A stretch of DNA of 64,000 nucleotides from Gyromitra esculenta (GCA_038503075.1 JBCAML010000012.1:310001-374000), one strand, 5' to 3'; shown: positions 25,441 to 34,746, counted from the first letter of the stretch. The notes: generated from the letters alone by a model not told the origin. A program made the numbers and translations.

Positions 25441-26569
25441 TCTCGGAGCGAGGTTCGTCAAGCTCTCGGGTGTAAGACCGGTCTTACCGCACAGGAAATC
25501 TCCAAGAAGCTTTAGATAACAATCTAGACGCTATAACCTGCCCGGTTGCTATCCGCAACACAATACACAGGCGCAAGTCCTAACTGCTTCTTATGAACCG
25601 CTAATAGATAACCGTAGGGTTCAAAGTAGGGATTGAGCAAAGTTCCGTGAAGAACTTCCAATAGTAAGGTTTTATTAACTAACGCTGAAGTGCCAAGGCC
25701 TTGCTAAGCGAGATAACAGTAATTCACAAGTAAAAGAGTAAATTGCACGGAAGTAATTTTGATAGAAACAATATAATATTGATAAGGCTCGTTCTTCGTC
25801 ACTAATGATCAGGAAGAAGACCCTTCTCAACGGTAGAACACTGGGCTACTTATAGTAGTCAAGCGTCGAATACAAAGGCTATGTAATAACATGAACTAAC
25901 ATGGAGAAATCTCATAGACCCTGAAACGCTTTCCTTCGCTCCTACCCCTCTCATTATCGTATGGCGTGATTGTCGGAATTAACTGGCGACGCAACGTATA
26001 AGCGAATCGGGGAAGTGTCGATCGAAAGAGTCAGCCATTGATGACACAAGGAAACCAAACATCCAATCCGAATCTTATTAATAATCAACCAAGATTAATA
26101 ATAACCGACAGGGTCGGGGATTGAACGCTAGTCCATATGTGTGCATCTTAAGCGAACTCAAGTCGTAACCAACTAAGCTACCAACAGGTATAACATCAGG
26201 TATCACGAGATAAGCAGTGCTTCTTGAACGAGAAACTAACGACAGGAGAATGTGCGAGAGTTCTACAGGCTCTACTAACGGTTCAAGTTGTGATGACTTG
26301 AAGACGGCGACAGCGAAAGATTACGAGGTGTAATCGGGATTGTATTTGTAGGATACAGTGAGTGTACGATAGAAGACGTTCTTAAAAGAAAGAGAAGGAA
26401 AAGTACAAGATGAGGGGAAATCCCTTCACTTATATACCACGTTCCAACCCCTTCGATGACAAAGACATGACTCATTGTAGCGAGAAACTCATAGAAACAC
26501 AAAGAACAACAACGAAATCCGACAACCATGTGTGTACCTAACCGATCAACATAGCAACCATCCATGAAA
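25441..26569 (-). repeat. 5' LTR of gypsy element 1, split by a solo LTR
   Basis: LTR sequence is present at 25441-25470 and 26201-26569, with TTTCATGG at its outer end and a degraded CTCCGAGA at its inner end. The gap is a second-family solo LTR at 25471-26195. The bases just inside (25431-25440) match the primer-site position of element 2 with one change. Confidence 0.88.
25471..26195 (-). mobile_element. solo LTR, family 2 (tRNA-like boxes)
   Basis: 725 bp, TGTTATACC...GGTCTTACA on the minus strand, with a 5-bp TSD TCGGG (25466-25470)/TCAGG (26196-26200). Near its 5' end TAGCTTAGTTGG (26180-26169) fits the Pol III A-box consensus TRGCNNAGYNGG, and GTTCAATCC (26126-26118) fits the B-box GWTCRANNC. 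No coding capacity. Confidence 0.85.
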
Positions 26570-26738
26570 AAGCGGTGCAAAGGTGTGGCCATTGATATTA
26601 ATGGTGGCACCTGGGGTTGGAGGAAGTCTATTGTGGATTGTTGTCCAATGAATAAGCTCGGTTTTTGGGATGGAAAAGCTAACTTTGATAGCCTGGCCAA
26701 TCTGGTTGATATTGTTCGCAGCCTTTTCAAGGAGTTTG
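26570..26738 (-). pseudogene. LINE ORF2 fragment between two gypsy elements
   Basis: Minus-strand reading gives INQIGQAIKVSFSIPKTELI followed by HW, the conserved block that lies between YVDD and IRWLGF in Tad-type ORF2. It is the piece missing between the RT fragment (33712-34336) and the C-terminal part (20101 downward). This shows that elements 1 and 2 entered the LINE separately, about 165 bp apart. Confidence 0.88.
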
Positions 26739-27148
26739 TTTCATGGATGGATATTATGTTGATTGATTAGGTACATGGGTACATGGTTGTCGCATTCTGT
26801 TGTTGTTCTTTGTGTTTCCATGGGTTTCCTGTTACAATGAGTCATGTCTTTGTCATCGAAGAAGTTGGAACGTGGTATATAAGCGAAGGGATTTCCCCTC
26901 ATATTGTACTTTTCCTTCTTCTTTCTTTAAGCAACGTCTTCTATTGTTCACTCTTGTATTCTACAAATACAAACCTCGGTTACATCTCGTAATCCTCCGT
27001 TGTCGCTGTCTTTAAGTCACCTCGACTTAAACCAATTGTAGAGCCTGTAGAACCTTCGTACACTTTCTTGTTGTTGGTTTCCCATTCAAGTAGCACTGCT
27101 CATCTCGAGGGATACTCGAGAGCTTGACAGGAAACCCGCTCCTTGAGA
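26739..27148 (+). repeat. 5' LTR of gypsy element 2
   Basis: 410 bp, TTTCATGG...CCTTGAGA. A TATATAA box is at 26876-26882, and AAGCAACGT (26929-26937) lies about 47 bp further on, where a transcript start could fall. A CTCGAG-ggata-CTCGAG hairpin is near the 3' end. Confidence 0.9.
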
Positions 27149-27159
27149 TTACGTTGCTT
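27149..27159 (+). promoter_or_regulatory. putative self-primed primer-binding site
   Basis: TTACGTTGCTT directly follows the LTR. It does not begin with TGG, so it does not match a tRNA CCA end. ACGTTGCTT is the exact complement of AAGCAACGT inside the LTR. This is the arrangement known for Tf1-type self-priming. Confidence 0.55.
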
Positions 27160-27205
27160 CCACATCTACACCCTCTACCTCTGCTCACCCCCCACCGACA
27201 TCACC

Positions 27206-28453
27206 ATGAGCAACTCCGCCCCTGCACCCTGGACCTTCCCCACTTTTGAGAATTTCCAGGCCGCCGCTAACGCTGACCTCACCTCTGCCTATGAGGAAAT
27301 CCGCTCCCACTATCAACAGCGGGTGGACAACCTCACCTATGCAGACTTACAACTTGAGGAAGCCACTCAAGAACGGAACAACATGACGGCGAGGTTTAAC
27401 ACCTGCCAGTCCCAACTACAGGCAAGCGAAGCAGAGATCGCCCGCCTCCGCAACGCCGCCCCCCCACCGCCTGCACCACCACCACCTGCGCCTCCGGCTC
27501 ATACCCAAGGAGGCCGTTCAGACAAAATGCCCAACCCAGACAAGTTCAATGGGTCTTGCGACAAACTTCCCGGGTTTGTTCTACACCTCAGGTCAAAACT
27601 CTCAGTCAACGCCAACCGATTCTCCAACAGCAACAATATGATATTGTATGCTATTAGCCGTCTTGAGGGAGCAGCCCTTGAACAAATCCACCACTCCGTC
27701 CTTCCCGACAGAACTACCACCTGGAACTCCGCCGCTGATCTGATCACCGCTCTGGAAACAGCCTTTGGTGACCCCGACCCGCTCGGCACCGCCCGTCGTG
27801 AACTACATCAACTCCAACAGGGAAAGAGGGACTTCTCCGCCTACCTTGCCGACTTTCAACGCATCATGGGGCGCCTCAACTACGATGAGTCTGCCAAGAA
27901 CGATGCTCTGGAGTTCAGCATGTCGGACGAGCTAAAAGAAGCGATAGTAACTGTTGGCAACTTCCCCACCACTTTCACTTCCCTCTGCGCCTTCCTCCTC
28001 CGCCTAGATAACCGTATCCGAGCAAGGAGAGAAGAGAAGAAAAATGCTGCCCACAACACCATGGGACAGTTCACCGCCCCTGCCGCCGCCCCCGCAGCCT
28101 TTACCCCCGCTTCCTCCTCCTTCGCCCCTGGAGGACTCGCCCCCATGGATCTCTCCTTCGGCCGCACCTCCACCTCCCGCCCTGCCCCTGAACAACGCTA
28201 TGTTCAGGTCAACGGGAGAAGAAAGCTATCGCCCGAAGAGAAGACCTGGAGACAGACCAACAACCGTTGTCTGTTCTGTGCCGGAGAAGGGCACATTTTT
28301 TCCAACTGCCCCTCCGCCTCCAAGTGCCCCGCCATGAGGGGAGCCGTTACTAATGCCGCCGCAGCCCCTCCCGCTCCCTCTGTTTTCCCACCCCCTTTGC
28401 CACCCCGTTTTCCTGCCTTCGATGCAGCAGACTCAGTTGAGTCTTTAAACTAG
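27206..28453 (+). CDS. gypsy element 2 Gag polyprotein
   Basis: Intact frame of 415 residues starting at ATG 27206 (context CACCATGAG). The N-terminal 100 residues are helical with coiled-coil character (EEATQERNNMTARFN, QLQASEAEIARL), then a Pro-rich linker. The retrotransposon gag domain follows (KLPGFVLHLRSKLSV to RRELHQLQQGKRDFSAYLADF, about residues 115-250). A CCHC zinc knuckle CLFCAGEGHIFSNC lies near residue 360, which packages the RNA. The Pro-rich tail ends at TAG 28451-28453. It forms the particle shell. The stop is immediately preceded by a TTTAAAC slippery site, so a fraction of ribosomes would read on into pol. Confidence 0.92.
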   Translation: MSNSAPAPWTFPTFENFQAAANADLTSAYEEIRSHYQQRVDNLTYADLQLEEATQERNNMTARFNTCQSQLQASEAEIARLRNAAPPPPAPPPPAPPAHTQGGRSDKMPNPDKFNGSCDKLPGFVLHLRSKLSVNANRFSNSNNMILYAISRLEGAALEQIHHSVLPDRTTTWNSAADLITALETAFGDPDPLGTARRELHQLQQGKRDFSAYLADFQRIMGRLNYDESAKNDALEFSMSDELKEAIVTVGNFPTTFTSLCAFLLRLDNRIRARREEKKNAAHNTMGQFTAPAAAPAAFTPASSSFAPGGLAPMDLSFGRTSTSRPAPEQRYVQVNGRRKLSPEEKTWRQTNNRCLFCAGEGHIFSNCPSASKCPAMRGAVTNAAAAPPAPSVFPPPLPPRFPAFDAADSVESLN

Positions 28454-28488
28454 TTCAACCAGAGTTGCCTAGTGACCCTGCTCTGGTT
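28444..28488 (+). promoter_or_regulatory. programmed -1 ribosomal frameshift signal (gag-pol)
   Basis: The slippery heptamer T-TTA-AAC (28444-28450) is in the correct phase (X-XXY-YYZ) and abuts the gag stop TAG. After a 6-nt spacer, AACCAGAG (28457-28464) pairs perfectly with CTCTGGTT (28481-28488). The -1 frame from 28450 is open and runs into protease. Confidence 0.8.
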
Positions 28489-29579
28489 CCTTTTTCTCTT
28501 TTGTCAGCGTTCTCTATTTCTGGGTTTTCAGTGTCGGATGTATGTGTGGAGGATAACTTGGATGGGGAACATTTTGTAGTTTCTTGTAGCCTTTCCCACC
28601 AAAATAAAATTTTAAAAACACACGCACTTCTTGACACTGGAGCCTCAGGGTTCGCTTTCATCGACGAAAACTTTGCGCGTAACGAATTCACTCTTTTTAT
28701 CTCATCAAAAGCATACGCCAAATTGGAAGTCATTGATGGCGAACCAATTGCATCGGGAGATATTACCAAATCTTTCTTGAACTCTCTATCCAACAACACA
28801 TTGAGAGAGCTCATTCTGTCCTTGTGGCCATTCTGCAGTGCTCGGTATCACTTAGATGACATCATGTGTTCGCCTACAATTTACGAACAAAGCGTTGAAT
28901 TCACTACGAATTCTGCACACGCACTGTCTTTCAAACAACCCATCGTTTCAGCCGTCGCTATCACTCCTCCAGCTAAGTACAATCTTACCTTTATCGCGCC
29001 GCCATGTTTCATTACTCATTGAAAAAAGAGCGTCAAATTACTGATACATGTCGCTTTATGAAATCGATAGGGTTAACGATAGCAAGACCACTAAAGAAGA
29101 GTGGAGACAACGAAAACCTGTAGAATACCACGAGTACCTGGATATGTTTGATAAAGCAAAAGCACAAGGACTCACCGCCCTATGACCACCGCATCAGCAC
29201 TCCAAGAAAGCAAGGAACCCCATTCGGCGCTACGGCGTATGTCACGAGATGAACTTCTAGTTCTTAGAAGTACATCGAAGACTTAGAAAAAGGGTTTATC
29301 CGTGGGGTTCATCTTCCGATTAAACGTCTCTTCGCCAGCCGATAGTTAAGCCCGCGCTTTGTGTCGATTATCGTGGCGCAATCTTTCTCGCAGTTAAGGA
29401 CCGATATCTTACTCACTGTCAAAGAAACGCTTGGATCGCGCTTCGCAAAAGGCTCGGTGGTGCTCCAAACTCGATCTCCGCAATGGTTTACCAAATTCAG
29501 CATCGTGAGGAGAAGAATGGAAAACAGCGCTTCGAACCCGATATGGGCTTATATGAATACATGGTAATGCCATTTGGCC
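28450..29579 (+). pseudogene. gypsy element 2 pol: protease and start of RT
   Basis: The -1 frame runs from 28450 through the aspartic protease motif LLDTGASGFAFIDE (about 28630) to about 29022. Beyond this, RT-like pieces occur in several frames (for example RISTPRKQGTPFGATAYVTR near 29190) with frameshifts and stops. The frame ends at MVMPFGL-like codons cut by the solo LTR at 29585. Confidence 0.85.
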
Positions 29580-29584
29580 TTACC

Positions 29585-30375
29585 TGTTATACCTATTGGT
29601 AGGCTTAGTTGGTTACGACTTGAGTTCGCTTACGATGCACACATATGGACTAGCGTTCGATTCCCGACCAGGTCGGTTAGTAGTATCTTTCTTGATTACT
29701 ATTAAGTCTATTACCTGTCGCGCTCTTGATTCACCCTATCGACGAAGTGCAATAAGGGTAAAGGAGGCAGCCAATGGACGGATTGGATGTTTGGTTTCCT
29801 TGTGTCATCAATGGCCGACTCTTTCGATCGACACTTCCCGATTCGACATACGTTGCGTCGCCAGGTTAATTCCGACAATCACGCCATACGATAATGAGAG
29901 GGGTAGGAGCGAAGGAAAGCGTTTCAGGGTCTATGGGATTTCTTCATGTTAGTTCATGTTATTACATAGTCTTTGTATTCGACGCTGACTACTATAAGTA
30001 GTCAGGTGTTCTACCGTTGAGAAGTGTCTTCCCGATCATTAGCGACGAAGAACGAGCCTTATCAATATTATATTGTTTACAGCAAAATTACTTCCGTGCA
30101 ATTTCTTTCCTTTCTTGTGAATTACTTTTATCTCGCTTAGCAAGGCCTTGGCCCTTCAAAGCGTTAGCTATTAAAAACCTTACTATTGGAAGTTCTTCAC
30201 GGAACTTTGCTCGTCCCTACTTTGAGCCCTACGGTTATCTATTAGCGGTTCATAAGAAGCAGATTAGGACTTGCACCTGTGTATTGTGTTGCGGATAGCA
30301 AGGCAGGTTACAGCGTCTAGATTGTTATCTAAAAGCTCTTGGAGATTTCCTGTGCGGTAAAGTACCGGTCTTACA
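29585..30375 (+). mobile_element. solo LTR, family 2 (tRNA-like boxes)
   Basis: 791 bp, TGTTATACC...GGTCTTACA, with a perfect 5-bp TSD TTACC (29580-29584 and 30376-30380). It splits the RT motif MPFGLTNAP of element 2. The B-box-like GTTCGATTC is at 29655-29663; the A-box region TAGGCTTAGTTGG (29600-29612) has one extra G relative to the copy at 26169-26180. No coding capacity. Confidence 0.9.
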
Positions 30376-32287
30376 TTACCAACGCCCCAGTACATTCCAA
30401 CGATTCGTGAACGATTCCCTCCGAGAATACCTAGATCTTTTCTGCACGGCCTACCTTGATGACATTCTTATCTATAGCGATACTCTTGCTGAGCATAAGG
30501 TTCATGTCAGACAAGTCCTTAATGCCCTTAAAGCCAATAATATCCTTCTCAAACCTGAGAAATGTGAATTTCATGTGCAGTCTATCAAATACCTCGGCCT
30601 AATCCTTACCCCCGAAGGCATTAAGATGGACGAGGATAAATTAAAAGCCGTCCGAGACTGGAATCGCCCAAAGTCAATTAAAGACGTACAAGCCTTCCTT
30701 GGTTTCGCAAACTTTTACCGTAGATTTATCTTGGGATTTTCTCGCCTCGCTGCCCCTCTCACCGCCTTCACAAAAAAAGGCATTGTTTTCGAATGAACCG
30801 TTGAAGCTGAACTTGCTTTTGAAGCTCTCAAAGACGCCTTCACTAAAGCCCCCGTACTCATCCACTTCGATCCCCAAAAAAAGATCTTTGTGGAATCCGA
30901 TGCTTCCGACTTCGTCTCTAGTGGCGTCCTCTCTCAACTCGACGACCAAGGCATACTCCACCCCGTGGCGTTCTTCTCTAAGAAACACTCACCTGCTGAA
31001 TGTAACTACGAGATCTACGACAAAGAATTATTAGCCATTATCCGCTGCTTTGAAGAATGGCGCCCCGAGCTCGAAAGATCAGAACTTCCCATCTCCGTCA
31101 TTACAGACCATAAAAACTTGGAATACTTTATGACCACCAAGCAATTAAATCGAAGACAGGTCAGATGGGCAGAATATCTTTCACGTTTCAACTTTGTCAT
31201 CACGTACAGACCAGGAGTACAAGGAGGAAAGCCGGACGCATTGACTCAGAGATCAGGAGATCTCCCTGAAGAAGGGGATGAAAGACTACAATACCAACAC
31301 CAAGTAGTCTTGAAGGAAAAGAATTTGGACCCCAAGCTGAGTTTGTTTTTGGGTTCTTTATCAAATGAACCCGCTGAATTGGATGCCCCCCTCGAGACCT
31401 TGATGAGCCACGGATATAGTGCTGACCCATTCCCACAAAAAATTCTTCTAGCGCTTAGAAATGGAGAACGACAATCCAAGGAAATTACATTAGGCGACTG
31501 CACTGAAAGTAACGGACGCCTTTTCTATCGACAAAAGCTCTATATCCCGAACCATGACCCTCTTCGTCTCCTTATCCTCCAACGACACCATGATGCTCCT
31601 TCCGCCGGTCACCCAGGACGCGAAAAATCCTTTGAACTTATCTCTAGACATTTTTATTGGCCAAAGATGAGAGAATACATTGGACGATATACTAGGAATT
31701 GCCATATCTGCCGACGAGCAAAACCTAGTACCCTTGGCACCCACGGCGTTCTAAAGCCGCTCCCAATCCCTAATCGCCCTTGGGAAGAACTATCAATGGA
31801 TTTCGTTACCGGTCTTCCTATGTCAAATGGCTTCGATGCGATAATGGTTGTAGTGGATAACTATCTAAGATGTGACATTTAGTTCCTTGTAATACTACGA
31901 TCAATGCCGAACAAACTGCCGAGATATACCTCCAAAATGTCTGGAAACTTCACGGGTTACCTACGCACATCACTTCGGATAGAGGAACACAGTTCACTGC
32001 AAAATTCTGGAAGCACCTGTGCCAACACCTAAATATTGCTGCCCGCTTGTTCACCTCTTTTCATCCAGAAACAGATGGCCAAACCGAACGCCTCAATGCT
32101 GTAATGGAGCAATATCTTCGCTGCTATGTCTCCTATCAGCAAGACGACTGGTCTAAATGGCTACCTATTGCCGAATTCGCTGCCAACAATCAGGAATCCG
32201 CCAGTACCAAGGCCACACCTTTCTTTGCGAATTATGGCTATCACCCCCGCTTCGATACCTCAATTGTCCCCAATGACCGCTCTCCCC
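30376..32287 (+). pseudogene. gypsy element 2 pol: RT, RNase H, integrase
   Basis: RT resumes after the solo LTR and contains FCTAYLDDILIYSD with catalytic YLDD. A TGA at 30794-30796 stands where the family has Trp, and the same frame continues. RNase H residues are visible in VESDASDF, YEIYDKELLAII and [11 protein letters not shown]. Integrase has the HHCC finger (H-x5-H, then NCHICRRAK), the first Asp in ELSMDFVTGLP, the second in ITSDRGTQF, and the Glu in [10 protein letters not shown]. Stops lie near 31880. The block ends where a solo LTR enters at 32288. Confidence 0.9.
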
Positions 32288-32696
32288 TTTCATGGATGGT
32301 TGTTTCGTTGGTTCGTTGGTTGTATAAGTATATGGTTGCGGCGTTTCGTTGTTGTTCTTTGTGTTTCTGTGGGTTTCAGTTACAATGAGTCATGTCTTTG
32401 TCATTGAAAGGGTTGGAACTTGGTATATAAGCGAAGGGTTTTCCCCTCTTGTTGTACTTTTTCTTCTTCTTTCTTTAAGCAACGTCTTCTATCGTACACT
32501 CTTGTATTTTACAATACAACCCTCGGTTATACCTCATAACCTTACGCTGTCGCCGCCATCAAGTCATTTATATTTGATAACTTCGTAGAGCCTGTGGAAC
32601 CTCGTGAATACTCTTGTCGCTTAGTTTTTCATTCAAGTAGCACTGCTCATCTCGGGGGATACCTGAGAGCTTGAAGGAAAACCTCGCCCCTTGAGA
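32288..32696 (+). mobile_element. solo LTR of the gypsy family inside element 2
   Basis: 409 bp, TTTCATGG...CCTTGAGA, with a perfect TSD TCCCC (32283-32287 and 32697-32701). It splits the 3' end of integrase from the chromodomain. Confidence 0.92.
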
Positions 32697-32701
32697 TCCC
32701 C

Positions 32702-33291
32702 AGACCCTTGATGCTGACGACTTCGCCTCCAAAATGGAAGAACGTAGGGACTTCCTTCGAGTACAGATGAGGACAGCCCAGGACATCTTCGAGTCAAGTA
32801 CAAATCAGCACCGTACCCCTGCTCCATTGTTTAGGGAAAAGGACGAAGTGTTTGTATCAATGAAGAACATGAGGACAACGCGGAATTCAAGGAAGTTGGA
32901 TTGGAAATGGAGTGGCCCATTCCCGGTGAAGCGTGCTATTTCAGCTTATGCCTATGAGATTGATCTCCCAAGGTCAATGAAGTATCACCCTGTGTTCCAC
33001 GTTTCATTGATTAGAGCAGCTCCCGTCGACCCACTCCCCGGTCAAGTCATTATACCGCCCCCACCAGTTCAAGTTAATGATCAAGAGGAATACCTTGTTG
33101 AAACTATTCTAGATTCCCGTTTACGCTGCGGGAAACTTCAATACTTGGTCGGGTGGACTGGCTATGCACTACCCACTTGGGAGCCTGCGGAGTACCACGA
33201 AGAGACGGAAGCAGTAGATTCTTTCCACCAACGATATCCGGATAAACCGAGGGATGAAGTGGTTAGTGTTTGCAGGAGCTCACGGCTATGA
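32702..33291 (+). pseudogene. gypsy element 2 integrase C-terminus and chromodomain
   Basis: An open frame of about 190 residues: RRDFLRVQMRTAQDIF, the GPF/Y-like segment KLDWKWSGPFPVKRAISAYA, KYHPVFHVSLIRAA, and a chromodomain EYLVETILDSRLRCGKLQYL followed by VGWTGY and WEPAEY. Stop at 33289-33291. Chromodomains direct integrase to particular chromatin. It is separated from the rest of pol only by the solo LTR. Confidence 0.88.
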
Positions 33292-33303
33292 GGGGGGAGC
33301 TAC

Positions 33304-33711
33304 TTTCATGGATGGATGTTATGTTGATCGATTAAGTACATGGGTACATGGTTGTAGCGTCTCGTTATTGTTCTTTGTGTTTCCATGGGTTTCCTGTTAC
33401 AATGAGTCATGTCTTTGTTATCGAAGGAGTTGGAACGTGGTATATAAGCAAAGGGATTTCCCCTCATATTGTACTTTTCCTTCTTCTTTCCTTAAGCAAC
33501 GTCTTCTATTGTCCACTCTTGTATTTTACAAATACAAACCTCGATTCATCTCGTAATCTTAGTTGTCATTGTCTTTAAGTCACCTCGACTTAAACCAATT
33601 GTAGAGCCTGTAGAACCTTCGTACACTTTCTTGTTGTTGGTTTCCCATTCAAGTAGCACTGCTCATCTCGAGGGATACTCGAGAGCTTGACAAGAAACCC
33701 GCCCCTTGAGA
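33304..33711 (+). repeat. 3' LTR of gypsy element 2
   Basis: 408 bp. It is preceded by a polypurine tract (GAGGGGGGAG, about 33291-33300). It differs from the 5' LTR at scattered sites. Confidence 0.9.
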
Positions 33712-34336
33712 GTTTGGCATTTCTTCTGGAGGAATTGGAGAAGACTGTGAATGCAAAATCATCGACATAGGAGAATGTAAATTTGAAGTCATTTTGCAAA
33801 TGAAGAGGAGCAACATATATGCAAAAAAGAAGGGGGGAAATTGGGAACGCGAGAGCAATGAACTGAGAACTAAAAAAGGTACGTGGGGAACCTTTGAAGA
33901 GAAGAGCACATTCGCGAGAGTGTAAAAATGAAATAATCCAAGAGATCATATATTTGGGAATATTGTGATCAAGGAGTCTTTTTTTCAGAATTGCAGGGCT
34001 GACGTTGTCAAAACCTCCTTTGATATTAAGGAAGAGGGTTGAGACTTTTTTGTCGGCAGCTTGAAGAAGTTGGATGTCGTGTAACAGTGCAGATACTGCG
34101 TTACCCGTAGAAACAAGTGACAGAGATCCGCATTGATTGGGGTGAATGAGTCCGTTTGACCGGGAGAGGGAAGCTAGGCGTGTTGCGAAGATTCTTTCAA
34201 GGATTTTTGAGAGAGTTTCAAGTAGTACAATTACTCTGAAAGAAGATGGAGAATCATAAGATTCCTTATTGGGCTTTGGAAGAACAATACCAAAGGCTCT
34301 TTTTAATTGAAGTGGGTGGTATCCATAGCGTGCTAA
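33712..34336 (-). pseudogene. LINE ORF2 reverse transcriptase core, damaged
   Basis: Minus-strand reading: FGIVLPKPNKESYDSPSSFR, LLETLSKILERIFATRL, HPNQCGSLSLVSTGNAVSAL, FLNIKGGFDNVSPAILKKRL, ISPLLFCIYVAPLH and FSYVDDFA. Family members normally have D-I-K-G in motif A; here it is N-I-K-G, losing a catalytic Asp. The usual P-Q-G-S-P before SPLLF is also missing. The YVDD box is intact. Confidence 0.88.
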
Positions 34337-34746
34337 TCTCAAGGGGCGGGTTTCTTGTCAAGCTCTCGAGTATCCCTCGAGATGAGCAGTGCTACTTGAA
34401 TGGGAAACCAACAACAAGAAAGTGTACGAAGGTTCTACAGGCTCTACAATTGGTTTAAGTCGAGGTGACTTAAAGACAGCGACAGCGGAGGATTACCAGA
34501 TGTAACCGAGGTTTGTATTTGTAGAATACAAGAGTGAACAATAGAAGACGTTGCTTAAAGAAAGAAGAAGGAAAAGTACAATATGAGGGGAAATCCCTTC
34601 GCTTATATACCACGTTCCAACTCCTTCGATGACAAAGACATGACTCATTGTAACAGGAAACCCATGGAAACATAAAGAACAACAACAAAACGCAACAACC
34701 GTATACCCATGTATCCAACCAATCAACAAAACATACATCCATGAAA
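34337..34746 (-). mobile_element. solo LTR of the gypsy family, no TSD
   Basis: 410 bp, reverse orientation, with the same TTTCATGG/CCTTGAGA ends. Its flanks GCTAA (34332-34336) and GTGTG (34747-34751) do not match. Its U5 end is very similar to the 3' LTR at 33304-33711, which lies 625 bp away in the opposite orientation. Confidence 0.88.

Larger units (their letters stand above)
20102..26569 (-). mobile_element. chromodomain Ty3/gypsy element 1 (degenerate)
   Basis: Bounded by LTRs 20102-20512 (3' LTR) and 25441-26569 (5' LTR, itself split by another solo LTR). Flanking 5-mers GAGCG (20097-20101) and AAGCG (26570-26574) are a one-mismatch TSD. Gene order on the minus strand is gag, protease, RT, RNase H, integrase, chromodomain. 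All genes have stops or frameshifts. It sits in the LINE between the RT downstream region and the C-terminal part. Confidence 0.92.
26739..33711 (+). mobile_element. chromodomain Ty3/gypsy element 2
   Basis: About 7.0 kb with LTRs 26739-27148 and 33304-33711 and a perfect 5-bp TSD GTTTG (26734-26738 and 33712-33716). Order: LTR, primer site, gag, -1 frameshift site, protease, RT (split by a family-2 solo LTR), RNase H, integrase (split by a same-family solo LTR), chromodomain, polypurine tract, LTR. Without the two nested solo LTRs and their TSD copies it would be about 5.8 kb. Gag is intact; pol is broken. The two LTRs differ at a visible number of positions, so the insertion is not recent. 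Confidence 0.95.

Noticed and set aside
25471..26195. interpretation as a TIR DNA transposon (TGTTATACC/TGTAAGACC ends)
   Set aside because: TG...CA ends plus 5-bp TSDs in both copies fit an LTR better, and the terminal similarity is only about nine bases.
29600..29663. a tRNA gene suggested by A- and B-box matches
   Set aside because: Stems do not pair into a cloverleaf, and the sequence is part of a repeated LTR with TSDs; kept as a tRNA-like promoter only.
20102..33711. a single very large retroelement of about 13.6 kb
   Set aside because: Two gag-pol sets in opposite orientations, separate TSDs and a LINE island at 26570-26738 show two elements.
33304..34746. a small element made of two inverted LTRs with the intervening sequence as cargo
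   Set aside because: The middle encodes LINE RT contiguous with the surrounding LINE, and the outer flanks do not match.
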